A stretch of DNA of 35,395 bases from an uncultured Bacilli bacterium (GTDB taxonomy: Bacteria > Bacillota_I > Bacilli_A > RF39 > UBA660): positions 1-35,395 of the forward strand of contig CANRDM010000004.1 of assembly GCA_947629365.1 (NCBI GenBank), in the 5' to 3' direction. Numbering within the stretch: the first letter of the stretch is position 1; every line of letters begins with the position of its first letter. A model generated the notes under the pieces. It ran no database searches. It saw only the letters and a list, made by a program, of their open reading frames with translations, and had not been told where the DNA came from. Positions 1 to 7,778 of this stretch are shown here, piece by piece. The position numbers and the translations under genes were made by a program.

Positions 1-2
1 TT

Positions 3-65
3 AATTTTTATAAACAAGCAAAAATGGTTTTAGAAAAAGATCGAGATAAAGGAATTACTATTTAA
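3..65 (+). CDS. 3' end of an unidentified gene (partial)
   Basis: An open frame enters from the left edge and stops at TAA (63-65), giving a 20-residue tail that ends in DKGITI. The tail is charged and probably cytosolic. It overlaps the end of the convergent DUF368 gene by 4 bases, so the two genes are tail to tail with no visible terminator between them. Too little is present to name the family, and the frame could be fortuitous. Confidence 0.4.
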   Translation, partial: NFYKQAKMVLEKDRDKGITI

Positions 66-850
66 TTACTTAAATAATAAGAAATAATAAAACTTAATAT
101 AGCTATAATAATACTTATAATATTTATATTACCAGGATAGATAAATAAAATAGAGGAAATAATAAAACCAATAATGGCACTATAAGTATGACGGAAATGA
201 TTATTAAGTAAATAATTAATTAATTTTAAAATTAAATATCCACTAATGATAAATGTTATAATAAAGGGAATAAATATTATAATTGTGTGAATATTAATTG
301 CTAAAGGATTAGAAATAATACTAAGAAAATATTTATAAATGCCTAAAAACATTAATAAAGCAGCGCCACTAATACCAGGAACTATTTTACCAATGGCATA
401 AAATATACCCGCTATACTCATTTTTAGAATACTAGGACTACTAATTATTTCAGTAGTCTTTTTTTGAAATAAATATAAAAATAGACCAATAACTAACGTA
501 ATTATAAAAGATATTAAAGATATATTTTTATTAGTTTTACTTTTTATTTCTTTAATTAAATAGGGAATACAGCCTAATATTAAACCGATAAAAACATAAG
601 AAATAAACATTAAACGATTATCAAGTAAATATAATATTATTTTACTAAATAGTAAAATACTTATTAATATACCAATTATTATGGGAGTTAGATATAATAA
701 ATTATTTTTAAAATCTTTATTTATATTAAGTATTCTTTTCACAATTTCATCGTATATTCCTAGTATTGTAGCTAATACTCCACCAGATACTCCCGGAATA
801 ATAAAACCAAGACCAATTATTAAACCATATAAAAAGTTGTGTAAAATCAT
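62..850 (-). CDS. DUF368 family polytopic membrane protein (PopT-like)
   Basis: A 262-residue, very hydrophobic protein with about eight to nine membrane segments. It contains the two internally repeated signatures of DUF368: PGVSGGVLATILGIYD near residue 20 and PGISGAALLMFLGIYK near residue 157, each at the end of a membrane helix, as in an inverted-repeat transporter fold. Some DUF368 members (PopT) have been implicated in returning undecaprenyl phosphate across the cytoplasmic membrane for reuse in wall synthesis; that role here is inferred from the family. The start is supported by an AGAGGG ribosome site. Its placement close to a large set of peptidoglycan genes fits a role in lipid-carrier recycling. 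Confidence 0.85.
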   Translation of the reverse strand: MILHNFLYGLIIGLGFIIPGVSGGVLATILGIYDEIVKRILNINKDFKNNLLYLTPIIIGILISILLFSKIILYLLDNRLMFISYVFIGLILGCIPYLIKEIKSKTNKNISLISFIITLVIGLFLYLFQKKTTEIISSPSILKMSIAGIFYAIGKIVPGISGAALLMFLGIYKYFLSIISNPLAINIHTIIIFIPFIITFIISGYLILKLINYLLNNHFRHTYSAIIGFIISSILFIYPGNINIISIIIAILSFIISYYLSN

Positions 851-893
851 TTAATATCCCTCTTATTAATATTTATTATTAATTTAAATATGT

Positions 894-899
894 TATACT
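894..899 (+). promoter_or_regulatory. extended -10 promoter for the DUF218 gene
   Basis: TGT-TATACT is an extended -10 element (TGn before the hexamer). No good -35 is seen. Transcription would begin near 906, after the upstream ATG at 890, which supports the ATG at 917 as the real start of the next gene. Confidence 0.5.
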
Positions 900-916
900 T
901 GTATAAGAGGTTAGAT

Positions 917-1495
917 ATGAAAAAATTAAAAATATTTATGATTATTTGTTTAATAATTTTACTTATTCCCGTTATTATTAATGCTATTGTTATCTTTAGT
1001 GTAAATAAACAAATAAAAAAAGTAGATGAAATAAAAGATATTTATGATATAGGGATGGTTCTTGGCTGTGGTATTAAAAATAATGAACCTAGTTTAATGC
1101 TAAGAGATCGTTTAGATAAGGGAGTTGAATTGTATCAAAAAGGCATTATAAAAAGTATTTTAATAACAGGTGATCATAAAGAAAATTATAGTGAAGTAAA
1201 TGTTATGGAGAAGTATTTAAAAGAAAATAATATTCCTGATAATGATATTATTAAAGATTATCAAGGTTATAATACTAGTTTAAGTATTAAAAATTATAAT
1301 GCAAATTATAAAGATAAAAGTTTAATTGTTATTACGCAAAAATACCATATTTATCGTTCTTTATATATTGCTAATTATTATAATTTAAATGGTATTGGCA
1401 CAATTGCTTTAAATAAAAGATATAAAGGACAATTTATAAGAGATATAAGAGAAGTATTAGCTAGATGTAAAGATTTTCTTCAATTTCTTAACTAA
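917..1495 (+). CDS. DUF218 / SanA-YdcF-like membrane-anchored protein
   Basis: 192 residues from ATG 917, chosen because AAGAGG lies 7 bases upstream and because the in-frame ATG at 890 overlaps the promoter. An N-terminal membrane anchor (about residues 3-24) is followed by a DUF218 domain: a strand ending in VLGCGIKNNEPS, the RLDKGVELYQKG helix, the SILITGDHK strand and turn, and the VMEKYLKENNIPDNDII segment. The family includes E. coli SanA and YdcF; SanA affects envelope permeability, but the biochemical activity is not settled. The domain probably lies outside the membrane. It is followed directly by a bidirectional terminator shared with the convergent spoIVB gene. Confidence 0.8.
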   Translation: MKKLKIFMIICLIILLIPVIINAIVIFSVNKQIKKVDEIKDIYDIGMVLGCGIKNNEPSLMLRDRLDKGVELYQKGIIKSILITGDHKENYSEVNVMEKYLKENNIPDNDIIKDYQGYNTSLSIKNYNANYKDKSLIVITQKYHIYRSLYIANYYNLNGIGTIALNKRYKGQFIRDIREVLARCKDFLQFLN

Positions 1496-1520
1496 AAAAT
1501 AGGCTTTAATGCCTATTTTT
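1495..1520. terminator. bidirectional intrinsic terminator
   Basis: Perfect 10-bp stem AAAAATAGGC / GCCTATTTTT with a TTTAAT loop. The A and T tracts on either side let it work in both directions, ending the DUF218 gene and spoIVB; it overlaps the last codons of both. Confidence 0.85.
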
Positions 1521-2481
1521 CGCCTTCTTCTAACATTTTAGTTATAAATAATCCATATCCTTTAGTGGGATTATCTACAATAACGTGGGTAACAACCCCA
1601 ACAATTTTACCATTTTGCATAATTGGTGAACCACTCATTCCTTGAACAACCCCACCAGTTTTATTAAGTAGTTCTTCATCAGTTATTTCAAATGTTATAT
1701 TTTTAGTATCACTTGTTTCATTTATTTTGGTTATTCTAATAGTAAATTCTTCAACTTTTTCACCATTTAAAACCGTGTATAATTGAGCATTCCCAATTTT
1801 AATATCAGCTTTGTCACCAACAGGAACGAGTTTTAAATTATCTAATCCTTTATCATAAGTACCAAAGATACCATAATTAGTATTTTTATCTATATTACCA
1901 TAGAGAGTATTATAATAATATTTGGCATTTTTACTACCAGCTTCCCCAACTTTTGATTTATCAATTGAGGTAATTACATTTTTAAATATTAAGCCCGATT
2001 TAATTTCTACCATTCTTTTAGTGTTACTTTCAATTACTTCGTGTCCTAAAGCCCCATAAATATTGGTTCCAGGATCTATATACGTAAGTGTACCAATACC
2101 TGTTATACTATCTTTAACATATAAGCCAGTTTTATATATTCCATCATCATAAACTAAAGATAACTTAGTTTGATATTCTTTATTATTTCTTTTATAAGTA
2201 ATATTAACACTCTTTGCAGATGTATATTTTTCAATTTCATCCGTTAAATCTGATAAAGTATTTACTTCATTACCATTAACTTTAGTTATATAATCGCCCT
2301 TAGCTAAATTAGGATTACCTTTATTATATTTACCATCAATTTCATAAAATCCTACCACTAAGATGCCATCACAATCAAGTTCAATTCCTAAAGTATTACC
2401 ACCTAAATAGATTTCTTTAGAGTATGCTAGTACTTCTAAAGGCATAAATAATACCCATAATATTAATAAAACTTTTTTCAT
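1513..2481 (-). CDS. spoIVB: SpoIVB-like peptidase S55
   Basis: 322 residues. Order: signal or anchor helix (3-19), PDZ domain (about 30-110, with the carboxylate-binding-loop-like region near LGIELDCDGI and NLAKGDYITKVNG), then the S55 serine protease domain. The S55 signatures are clear: GIGTLTYIDPGTNIYGALGH with His147, and GGVVQGMSGSPIMQNGK (about 276-292) carrying the catalytic serine, followed by VGVVTHVIVDNPTKGYG. In Bacillus, SpoIVB is secreted from the forespore and cleaves SpoIVFA to activate SigK processing. The protein is shorter than B. subtilis SpoIVB (about 425 residues), mostly at the N terminus, but the catalytic core looks complete. It suggests a sporulating lineage, or a retained protease with another role. 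Confidence 0.92.
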   Translation of the reverse strand: MKKVLLILWVLFMPLEVLAYSKEIYLGGNTLGIELDCDGILVVGFYEIDGKYNKGNPNLAKGDYITKVNGNEVNTLSDLTDEIEKYTSAKSVNITYKRNNKEYQTKLSLVYDDGIYKTGLYVKDSITGIGTLTYIDPGTNIYGALGHEVIESNTKRMVEIKSGLIFKNVITSIDKSKVGEAGSKNAKYYYNTLYGNIDKNTNYGIFGTYDKGLDNLKLVPVGDKADIKIGNAQLYTVLNGEKVEEFTIRITKINETSDTKNITFEITDEELLNKTGGVVQGMSGSPIMQNGKIVGVVTHVIVDNPTKGYGLFITKMLEEGEK

Positions 2482-2523
2482 TTTTTATCACCTTACAATT
2501 ATATTATGGTTATTATTTATCAA

Positions 2524-2544
2524 AATAAAAAGCCAATATATGGC
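2524..2544 (-). terminator. terminator of the 94-residue membrane protein gene
   Basis: Read on the minus strand, GCCA-TATAT-TGGC is followed by TTTTTATTTT just after the stop codon. The stem is short, but the T tract is good. Confidence 0.6.
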
Positions 2545-2545
2545 A

Positions 2546-2830
2546 TTATTTTTTCTTAATTAAATAATCATTTATTTTATTAATTCTTACTTTTATACTT
2601 CCATAAATAAAGATAGCTGCAGCAATTAAAAGGGAAGAACCACTTAAAATATCCCAAATACTTGTATTAGTTATAATTAAAAATAAACCAAAGACAATAG
2701 ACATTATTCCTATTATAAAAACTCTATCTAATCTTTTTTTAATCATTTTTCCATAATCTGTTTGATAAAATTCTTTAGTTAATTTTTCTTTTTCTTCCTT
2801 TGTTAAAGAATAATATTTTAATTTATACAT
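2546..2830 (-). CDS. small two-helix membrane protein, unknown function
   Basis: 94 residues. A charged N-terminal amphipathic region (TKEEKEKLTKEFYQ, about 10-23) is followed by two membrane helices (about 37-55 and 63-80) and a lysine-rich C terminus ending KKK. No family is recognised. It is monocistronic, with its own downstream terminator, and is divergent from yceD. Both termini probably face the cytoplasm by the positive-inside rule. Confidence 0.65.
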   Translation of the reverse strand: MYKLKYYSLTKEEKEKLTKEFYQTDYGKMIKKRLDRVFIIGIMSIVFGLFLIITNTSIWDILSGSSLLIAAAIFIYGSIKVRINKINDYLIKKK

Positions 2831-2878
2831 TTAACTTCACCAATTAAATTATAACCGAGAATTTATTTGAAGTAAATA

Positions 2879-2907
2879 TTTTCATTTTTTAATTCTTTTG
2901 GTATAAT
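2879..2907 (+). promoter_or_regulatory. promoter of yceD-rpmF
   Basis: TTTTCA (2879-2884), 17-base spacer, TATAAT (2902-2907) preceded by TGG, making an extended -10. Confidence 0.65.
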
Positions 2908-2925
2908 TTTACTGGTGATTGATTT

Positions 2926-3408
2926 ATGTTAATTAAATTAAATGAATTAAATTATCAAAAAGAAATAAATATAGATTATGAAGTATTTAAAAATGATGAT
3001 TTAGATAAAAGAATAATTGATTTAAAAAATAGTAGAGTAGTTGGACGCATCTATTTAAATAGTAATAATGATATTAATATTGAATTAAACTTTAGAGGAA
3101 CAATGATTATTAAAGATTCTATTACTTTAGAAGATATTCCTTATGACTTTTCTATAAATATAGAGGAAAATTTAGAAAGTATTGAAGAAAATTATGATAA
3201 TTGTTATGAAAATATTCAAAATATACTTGATTTAAAACAACTTTTATGGCAAAATATTGTATTAGAGGTTCCCATTAGTTATTCTATAAATGGTGATGCA
3301 AATTTAAAAGGTAATGGTTGGGAATTAGTTAATGAAGATAATAAGACTGTGGATAGTATTGATCCAAGGCTTAAAAAATTAGAAGATTTATTGAAAGGTG
3401 ATGATTAG
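2926..3408 (+). CDS. yceD: YceD/DUF177 family protein
   Basis: 160 residues, acidic, no membrane segment. The call rests on the family's features: the [20 protein letters not shown] segment, an acidic middle (about 75-105), a [13 protein letters not shown] strand, and a C-terminal [11 protein letters not shown] helix typical of DUF177. The gene sits immediately upstream of rpmF, two bases from stop to start, which is its almost universal position in bacteria. In plants and E. coli, DUF177 proteins are linked to 23S rRNA accumulation; here that is inference. The family usually has a C-terminal CxxC pair; this copy lacks cysteines there and has only one Cys, near residue 93. Confidence 0.85.
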   Translation: MLIKLNELNYQKEINIDYEVFKNDDLDKRIIDLKNSRVVGRIYLNSNNDINIELNFRGTMIIKDSITLEDIPYDFSINIEENLESIEENYDNCYENIQNILDLKQLLWQNIVLEVPISYSINGDANLKGNGWELVNEDNKTVDSIDPRLKKLEDLLKGDD

Positions 3409-3410
3409 TT

Positions 3411-3596
3411 ATGGCAGTTCCTTTTAGAAGAACAAGTAAAACTAAAAAAAGAATGAGAAGAACTCATTTGAAAAAAGAAGTTGGAGCAGTTACTACTTGT
3501 CCTAAATGTGGGGCAGCATTAAGACCTCACAGAGCTTGTACAAAATGTGGTAATTACAAAGGCGATAATGTTTTAAAAATTGAAGAAAAAAAATAA
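3411..3596 (+). CDS. rpmF: 50S ribosomal protein L32
   Basis: 61 residues, full length for L32. It begins with the canonical [19 protein letters not shown] basic region and carries a zinc ribbon, CPKCG ... CTKCG (four cysteines, about residues 30-47). It is in a two-gene operon with yceD and ends at a strong terminator. Confidence 0.97.
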   Translation: MAVPFRRTSKTKKRMRRTHLKKEVGAVTTCPKCGAALRPHRACTKCGNYKGDNVLKIEEKK

Positions 3597-3610
3597 TTCT
3601 TTTACAATAC

Positions 3611-3632
3611 AAGAGTAGTAATACTCTTTTTT
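3611..3632 (+). terminator. terminator of yceD-rpmF
   Basis: Stem AAGAGTA / TACTCTT with a 4-base loop, followed directly by TTTTG. Confidence 0.85.
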
Positions 3633-3659
3633 GTTGTCTCCCTAATATTAACGCCAATA

Positions 3660-3689
3660 TTGGACTTTAAGTTTTATTATGCATATAAT
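3660..3689 (+). promoter_or_regulatory. promoter of candidate small RNA
   Basis: TTGGAC (3660-3665), 18-base spacer, TATAAT (3684-3689) preceded by TGCA. It lies downstream of the rpmF terminator and has no protein gene to serve before the terminator at 3791. Confidence 0.6.
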
Positions 3690-3695
3690 GTAGCG

Positions 3696-3824
3696 AATTC
3701 GAATTGTTATCACAGATGCCCAGGCTTGATTCACATTAAACATGATGATTGTTCAAATTCGAGTACCTATGGATGGACAATGCAGCGTTATGGTAATGAT
3801 AAAGTAATATTGAAAAAGATATTA
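3696..3824 (+). ncRNA. candidate small RNA between rpmF and mraZ
   Basis: About 130 nt lie between a good promoter and an intrinsic terminator. The stretch is visibly richer in G and C than the flanking spacers, as expected for a structured RNA in an AT-rich genome. Possible pairings include ATTGTTC (3748-3754) with GGACAAT (3775-3781, one G-U) and a 5' CGAATTG with CAAATTCG near 3754-3761; these two exclude each other. An 81-codon frame crosses the region but needs a TTG start inside the -35 element, has no ribosome site and runs on through the terminator, so I do not call it a gene. I do not recognise 6S, tmRNA, SRP RNA, RNase P RNA or a tRNA in it. Confidence 0.5.
3791..3824 (+). terminator. 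terminator of candidate small RNA
   Basis: Perfect 10-bp stem AAAGTAATAT / ATATTACTTT with an 8-base loop, then TTCTTT. Confidence 0.85.
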
Positions 3825-3884
3825 CTTTTTCTTTACAAAAAAATGTCAAGAGAAAAAATTAAGACAAATATTTGGGAATATTTA

Positions 3885-3913
3885 TTTACAATTTGGAATT
3901 ATTAAAGTATAAT
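3885..3913 (+). promoter_or_regulatory. mraZ (division/cell-wall cluster) promoter
   Basis: TTTACA (3885-3890), 17-base spacer, consensus TATAAT (3908-3913). The MraZ operator begins one base after the -10. Confidence 0.85.
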
Positions 3914-3914
3914 A

Positions 3915-3948
3915 GTGGTAGACAGTGGATATCTGTGGCAGAAAGTGG
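3915..3948 (+). promoter_or_regulatory. MraZ operator: four GTGG repeats at 10-bp spacing
   Basis: GTGG occurs at 3915, 3925, 3935 and 3945, exactly one helical turn apart and so on one face of the DNA. MraZ is known to bind direct TGGG- or GTGG-type repeats of about 10 bp in front of its own operon. The array covers the transcription start, and the fourth repeat runs into the GGGGG that must act as ribosome site for mraZ, so bound MraZ would block initiation. Confidence 0.9.
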
Positions 3949-3957
3949 GGGATGTAA

Positions 3958-4398
3958 ATGTTTATTGGTGAGTATCATCATAATATTGATGAAAAAGGGC
4001 GGATTGTTCTACCTGGAAAATTTAGAAATAATGATATGACAAAAATCGTTGTAACGCGTGGACTAGAAAAGTGCCTTTATTTGTACACCGTTGAAGATTG
4101 GGAAAAAGTTGTTTCTAAATTAAATACTTTACCTTTTACTAAAAAGGATGCCAGAACATTTATGAGATCATTTTTTGCCGGAGCCTCTGTATGCGAATTC
4201 GACAAAATGGGTCGAATCAATATTACCTCCCCGCTGGTTAGCTACGCCAATCTAACAAAAGAATGTGTTGTGATTGGCGTAAATGACCGCATTGAAATCT
4301 GGAACGAGGAAGAATATAACAATTATATGAATGAAAATTCATCTAAATTAGAAGAAATTGCTGAACACTTATTTGAGGTATCTAATGAAACATTATAG
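3958..4398 (+). CDS. mraZ: transcriptional regulator MraZ
   Basis: 146 residues with the two SpoVT/AbrB-like repeats of MraZ: GEYHHNIDEKGRIVLPGKFR (about 4-23) and CEFDKMGRINITSPLVSYA (about 80-98), each with the DxKGR-type turn. The upstream ATG at 3952 is followed at once by TAA, so 3958 is the only start. It is first in the mraZ-rsmH-ftsL-pbpB operon and should repress that operon through the adjacent operator. The segment 4164-4312 uses many G/C-ending codons (GCC, TTC, GAC, ATC, CTG, CGC), unlike the surrounding genes. Confidence 0.96.
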   Translation: MFIGEYHHNIDEKGRIVLPGKFRNNDMTKIVVTRGLEKCLYLYTVEDWEKVVSKLNTLPFTKKDARTFMRSFFAGASVCEFDKMGRINITSPLVSYANLTKECVVIGVNDRIEIWNEEEYNNYMNENSSKLEEIAEHLFEVSNETL

Positions 4399-5311
4399 TG
4401 TAATGAAAAATGAAGTTATTGATAACTTAAATATTAAAGCTAATGGAATCTATGTTGATGCTACCCTTGGGTACGCTGGGATGAGTCTAGAAATTTTAAA
4501 AAGACTTAACAAAGATGGTTTACTTATAGGTATAGATCAAGATGAAGAAGCAAGAAGTTATTCTAAAATTATCCTAGATGAGGTAGGGAGTAATTATCAA
4601 ATATTACCAATTAATTTTAAAGATATGCAAAAATATTTAAAAGAAATGGGTATAGAAAAAGTTGATGGTGTAATATTTGATTTAGGGTTTTCATCACCAC
4701 AAGTGGATGATGGAAAACGAGGATTTTCTTTTATGATTGATGCACCACTTGATATGCGTATGAACTTAGATAATAAATTAACAGCAAGAGATATTGTTAA
4801 TAGTTATAGTGAAGAAGAATTAACTAAATACTTTTATCAATATGGAGAAGAAAAGTTATCAAAAGTTATAAGTAGAGAAATAGTAAAGAAAAGAAAAGAA
4901 AAAAAGATTGAAACAACATTAGAATTGGTTGAAATTATTAAAAGTTCTGTTGGAGCTAATTACTTTTTTAAAAATCATCCTGAAAGAAAAATATTTCAAG
5001 CCTTAAGAATATTAGTAAATGATGAACTAAATGTATTAGAAAGTGTTTTACCAGATGCTATTAATATGCTTAATAAAGGTGGAAGAATATGTGTTATAAC
5101 ATTCCATTCTTTAGAAGATAGGATAGTTAAAAATATTTTTAAAAAATATAGTGAATTACCAGAAATAGTAAAAGGACTTCCTAGTATTCCGGAAGAATAT
5201 AAACCAATTATTAAATTAATAAATAAAAAACCAATAATAGCTAGTGATAAAGAATTAAGTGAAAATAGTCGAAGCCATAGTGCTAAACTTCGCGTTATAG
5301 AAAGGATATAG
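4385..5311 (+). CDS. rsmH: 16S rRNA (cytosine-N4)-methyltransferase RsmH (MraW)
   Basis: 308 residues from ATG 4385, with GAGGT 5-9 bases upstream; this start overlaps the end of mraZ by 14 bases and gives the family's usual N terminus (HYSVMKNEVIDNLNIKANGI). An in-frame start at 4358 lies deeper inside mraZ and is less likely. SAM-binding motif VDATLGYAGMS, then IGIDQDEEA, then DGVIFDLGFSSPQVDDGKRG (the family's LGxSSxQ signature) and FHSLEDRIVK near the C terminus. It methylates N4 of C1402 in 16S rRNA. Second gene of the operon. Confidence 0.97.
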   Translation: MKHYSVMKNEVIDNLNIKANGIYVDATLGYAGMSLEILKRLNKDGLLIGIDQDEEARSYSKIILDEVGSNYQILPINFKDMQKYLKEMGIEKVDGVIFDLGFSSPQVDDGKRGFSFMIDAPLDMRMNLDNKLTARDIVNSYSEEELTKYFYQYGEEKLSKVISREIVKKRKEKKIETTLELVEIIKSSVGANYFFKNHPERKIFQALRILVNDELNVLESVLPDAINMLNKGGRICVITFHSLEDRIVKNIFKKYSELPEIVKGLPSIPEEYKPIIKLINKKPIIASDKELSENSRSHSAKLRVIERI

Positions 5312-5313
5312 TT

Positions 5314-5634
5314 ATGAGTAATAAGAAAAAAATTCATTATAGATATTTAAAAGGGGAAAAATTTATGTATTTTTTAGTTGTATTATTAATTATAGCCATT
5401 CCTACAGTTAATATTTTTACCAAGGCGTTATTATCTAAAACTATCATTGAAACTGAAAATATTCAAGATAAAATAAATAAACAAGAAAATATAAATGAAG
5501 GTTTATCTATGCAAAAAGATGAACTTGTTAGTATGGAAAATATTCAAAAAGTAGCGTCAGAATATGGGCTTTCTTATCGTAGTGATAATATAGTTAAGGT
5601 TACTTATGACGAAGAAATAAATAGTGAAAACTAG
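5314..5634 (+). CDS. ftsL: FtsL-like cell division protein
   Basis: 106 residues: a short basic cytoplasmic tail (1-16), one membrane helix (about 18-40), then an extracytoplasmic coiled-coil-like segment (about 45-80). This is the topology of FtsL/DivIC, which join DivIB and the septal transpeptidase. Sequence conservation in FtsL is low, so the call relies on topology, length and the invariant position between rsmH and the class B PBP gene. The start has AAAGGA upstream, 2 bases after the rsmH stop. Confidence 0.85.
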   Translation: MSNKKKIHYRYLKGEKFMYFLVVLLIIAIPTVNIFTKALLSKTIIETENIQDKINKQENINEGLSMQKDELVSMENIQKVASEYGLSYRSDNIVKVTYDEEINSEN

Positions 5635-5644
5635 GAGGTAAATA

Positions 5645-7777
5645 ATGAGAAAAGTTACAGTAAAAATTCCCAGAATTCTTATTTTTATTGTGACTTTTCT
5701 TTTTATTGCCATCATAATTAAATTATCTTATGTTGCTCTAAGTCCTAATATTGATGGTATTAATTTAAAAGAATTTGCTAGTAATAGAAATACTAAAGAA
5801 GAAGCTATTTATGCTAAAAGAGGAGCTATATATTCAAATGATGGTAAAGTTTTAGCTTCAATGGTTAATTCTTATACTTTAATTGCTTATCTAGAACCGT
5901 CAAGAACTACTGATAAAAATGATCCCCAACACGTAGTTGATAAAGAAAAAACCGCTAAAGTTTTAAGTGAAAAGTTGGATTTATCCTATGATTACATATT
6001 AGAAAGACTAAATACTAAAGCTTATCAAGTAGAGTTTATTGGGGCTAAAAATATATCAGAGTCAAAGAAAAATGAAATTGAAGCCTTAAATTTACCTGGA
6101 ATAGATTTTCTTGTTAGTCAAAAAAGAAATTATCCAATGGGTTCATTTGCGTCATATATCTTAGGCTATGCTAAAAAAGATGAAGATGGAGAAATTATTG
6201 GTGAATTAGGAATAGAAAATGCTTATAATGATATTTTAAAAGGAAAAGATGGTAAACTAACTTATGAAACAGATGCTTATGGTTATCGTCTTCCTAGTGC
6301 TAATGTGCAAAAAGAAGAAGCCGTTGAAGGTGATGAAATATATTTAACTATTGATAGTAAGATTCAATTATTTGCCGAGAATGTAACTGATAATTTAGCT
6401 AAAACCCTTACAGATGAAGTAACTAAAAAAGTTAAAATGGATTGGATGATTTTTACCGTAATGGATGCTAAAACGGGAGCAATTGTGGCTAGTAGTACTT
6501 ATCCTGATTTTAATCCTAATGATTTAAATAGTTTAAAAAATTATGTTAATCCTTTAGTAAGTTATCCTTATGAACCAGGAAGTGTTATGAAAGTATTTAC
6601 TTGGGCATCAGCAATTGAAAATGGTGTTTATGATGGTTCTACTGAATATTTATCTGGTAAAATTAAAGTAGGGGATTATACTATCAAAGATCACGTTGGT
6701 GAACAAGGATGGGGAACAATAACTTATGATAAAGGTTTTGCCAATTCTTCCAATGTGGCAGCGACCTTAATATCAAGAGGTCTTGGCGCAAATAATTTAA
6801 AAAATTATTTATCAGAACTTGGTTTTGGCAAAAGAACTGGTATTGAATTATTTAATAAAAGTGATAAAGATGATGAACCAGCTGGAACGATTGATTTTCG
6901 AGGTGAGGTAGGTCTTGCGACTGCTTCATTTGGTCAAGGTATTATGGTAACTCCTATTCAAATTTTACAAGGACTTACGGCAATTACTAATGATGGAACA
7001 GTTATTAAACCTTATATTGTTGATAAAATAGTTAATGGTAATAATGAAGTAATCTATCAAGGGGGAAGAGAAGAGTTAAATAAAGTTTATTCTAAAGAAA
7101 CAGTTGAGCAAATGAAGAATTTAATGTATGAAGTAGTTTATAATGGTTCATCTGGTGGTATTTGGAAATCTAAAAAAACAACCATTATTGGTAAAACCGG
7201 AACAGCACAGATCGGTAGTGCTAATGGTTATCTTACTGGTCATTATGACTATATTCAAAGTTTTGCAGGTATCTTCCCTAAAGAAGATCCTCAATATATT
7301 TTCTATGTAGCTGCTGAAAAAGCGCAAACTAATGCGGGAACGATAGCTAAAGAAGTTATTAAAGCCGTTGATAATATTGTTTCCTATATGGGACTTGAAG
7401 AAAAAGAAGATGATGTATCTAATTTAACCTTTAAGTTAGATAATTATATAAGTAATGATGTAACTACTACTAAAGAAGAGTTAAAAAATAAAAAATTACA
7501 AGTTTATGTTTTAGGAAGTGGTAAATATATTACTAATCAATATCCTTTAAAAGATATGAAAGTTTTAGAGGGTAGTAAAGTATTTTTAACTACTAATTCG
7601 GATGATTATAAATTAGAAGATTTAACCAATTGGAGTTTAAATGAAGTTAAAACTTATGCTAACTTATTAGGAATAAACTTAGAAGTTGAAGGATCAGGAA
7701 AAGTAATTAGTCAAACCATTGCTAAAAATACTTTAGTAAATAAAAATACAACTTTAAAAGTTGTACTTAGTAAATAA
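5645..7777 (+). CDS. pbpB: class B penicillin-binding protein with PASTA domains (PBP2B/FtsI type)
   Basis: 710 residues. Single N-terminal membrane helix (about 10-31), PBP dimerisation domain with KRGAIYSNDGKVLA (58-71), then the transpeptidase domain with SVMK (313-316, catalytic Ser313), SSN (368-370) and KTGTA (517-521). Two C-terminal PASTA domains follow (about 590-650 and 652-710). This is the architecture of Firmicutes PBP2B, the septal transpeptidase. AGGAGGT precedes the ATG, 10 bases after ftsL. Last gene of the mraZ operon; it ends one base from the convergent gene. Confidence 0.95.
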   Translation: MRKVTVKIPRILIFIVTFLFIAIIIKLSYVALSPNIDGINLKEFASNRNTKEEAIYAKRGAIYSNDGKVLASMVNSYTLIAYLEPSRTTDKNDPQHVVDKEKTAKVLSEKLDLSYDYILERLNTKAYQVEFIGAKNISESKKNEIEALNLPGIDFLVSQKRNYPMGSFASYILGYAKKDEDGEIIGELGIENAYNDILKGKDGKLTYETDAYGYRLPSANVQKEEAVEGDEIYLTIDSKIQLFAENVTDNLAKTLTDEVTKKVKMDWMIFTVMDAKTGAIVASSTYPDFNPNDLNSLKNYVNPLVSYPYEPGSVMKVFTWASAIENGVYDGSTEYLSGKIKVGDYTIKDHVGEQGWGTITYDKGFANSSNVAATLISRGLGANNLKNYLSELGFGKRTGIELFNKSDKDDEPAGTIDFRGEVGLATASFGQGIMVTPIQILQGLTAITNDGTVIKPYIVDKIVNGNNEVIYQGGREELNKVYSKETVEQMKNLMYEVVYNGSSGGIWKSKKTTIIGKTGTAQIGSANGYLTGHYDYIQSFAGIFPKEDPQYIFYVAAEKAQTNAGTIAKEVIKAVDNIVSYMGLEEKEDDVSNLTFKLDNYISNDVTTTKEELKNKKLQVYVLGSGKYITNQYPLKDMKVLEGSKVFLTTNSDDYKLEDLTNWSLNEVKTYANLLGINLEVEGSGKVISQTIAKNTLVNKNTTLKVVLSK

Positions 7778-7778
7778 C

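Noticed and set aside
3747-3765. tRNA T-arm-like sequence (GTTCAAAT) in the small RNA candidate
   Set aside because: The flanking bases do not form the five-pair T stem and no acceptor or anticodon arm can be drawn around it.
3660-3905. 81-codon open frame between rpmF and mraZ
   Set aside because: It needs a TTG inside a -35 element, lacks a ribosome site, runs through a perfect terminator and into the mraZ promoter, and has no family-like pattern.
4996-5337. 113-codon frame opposite rsmH
   Set aside because: It is the antisense shadow of a conserved gene, with no ribosome site or family pattern.
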